Positions 63,738-64,000 of a DNA stretch of 64,000 nt are shown piece after piece. How positions within the stretch are numbered: position 1 is the first letter of the stretch; each line of letters begins with the position of its first letter. Origin of the DNA: M55B167 sp046482825 (GTDB taxonomy: Bacteria; Verrucomicrobiota; Kiritimatiellia; RFP12; UBA1067); assembly GCA_046482825.1 (NCBI GenBank), contig JAWOEI010000028.1, positions 11,483 to 75,482 of the forward strand. The letters run 5' to 3'. The notes under the pieces are model-generated. The model had not been told where the DNA came from, did no database searches, and worked only from the letters and a program-made list of their open reading frames with translations. The position numbers and the translations under genes were made by a program.

Positions 63738-63923
63738 CACATTTCCCTGTTCAGGGGGGATAAAATAAAGTCAGCTTTACGGGTGCTTCATAATTTTCAC
63801 TGTTAATCGCTATAAAATCAACTCCTGTCGCAAAAAACAAGAAACTCAGGAGACCATTTGCATAAGTTGTTGATTGAAAGCAACTAAAGCAGCATTTAAA
63901 ACAGTAGTTGCCTTCGCAGTTTT

Positions 63924-63954
63924 AACCACGAAAAACACGAAAAACACGAAAAAT
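63924..63954. repeat. Dispersed 'aaccacgaaaaacacgaaaa' motif
   Basis: Three tandem CACGAAAAA units in the 316-base gap at the end of the window. This motif type recurs in intergenic DNA of many bacteria. The rest of 63738-64000 shows no gene. Confidence 0.55.
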
Positions 63955-64000
63955 CAGATGGATTCCTTTTTCTCTTTATTCCTATGCAACGCATAGCGTT

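Noticed and set aside
57792..64000. Right attachment copy of the tRNA-Arg 3' end
   Set aside because: I looked for a repeat of the T-arm/acceptor sequence downstream and saw none, so island borders cannot be fixed from this window.

Overview
The window looks like a chromosomal segment from a free-living, polysaccharide-degrading bacterium of the PVC superphylum, most like Kiritimatiellota (inference). The grounds are the mix of exported glycoside hydrolases (GH29 fucosidase, GH106-like rhamnosidase), a DUF1080 protein, an SGNH-hydrolase remnant, rhamnose catabolism, a very large C25 (gingipain-type) protease, an autotransporter-associated beta-strand-repeat protein, and short dispersed repeats of the 'ctctgtggtt' and 'cacgaaaaacacgaa' kind. 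Most of the window is ordinary chromosome with housekeeping genes on the minus strand.

Layout. 1-5.4 kb (+): an ACT protein and phenylacetate-CoA-ligase-like enzyme, an SDR, a TPP riboswitch driving a Thi4-type thiazole synthase, a GH29 fucosidase and a small conserved protein whose 3' end overlaps dnaG. 5.3-30.7 kb (almost all -): dnaG, tRNA-Met, an FtsB-like protein, an AraC regulator with a GH106-like glycosidase, the rplS-trmD-rpsP cluster, clpC, murJ, an MsbA-like exporter, trxB, two PilB/GspE ATPases flanking pilT, and gatCAB. 30.8-42.8 kb (mixed): the 1646-residue C25 protease, apbE, pyrC, tatD, a lipocalin, ychF, a zinc-ribbon/GspG-like protein and hisI. 43-48.2 kb (-): rhamnose isomerase and rhamnulose-phosphate aldolase, a Pro/Lys-rich tail-anchored protein, frr and pyrH. 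48.4-54.6 kb (+): E2 and E3 of a 2-oxoacid dehydrogenase, nth, a palindromic repeat cluster, a broken SGNH hydrolase and gltS.

54.8-57.8 kb is the one clearly accessory region. Directly 3' of a tRNA-Arg(TCT) lie a short fragment resembling the C-terminus of a type I restriction R subunit, an IS3-family element, and the front half of a phospholipase D/SNF2-helicase protein that ends at the IS end. I read this as the scar of a defence island once integrated at the tRNA and then collapsed by deletion.

57.8-64 kb: a DUF1080 protein, leuA with a leader region that has every part of a leucine attenuator, and a surface beta-strand-repeat protein whose candidate promoter has nine cytosines in its -35/-10 spacer, a layout known from phase-variable surface genes. 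I rate these two as the most interesting regulatory signals. Several genes (pyrC, the C25 protease, possibly the AraC gene) have a -10-like hexamer only 6-7 nt before the ATG and no Shine-Dalgarno, suggesting leaderless mRNAs. No CRISPR array, prophage or complete defence system was found.
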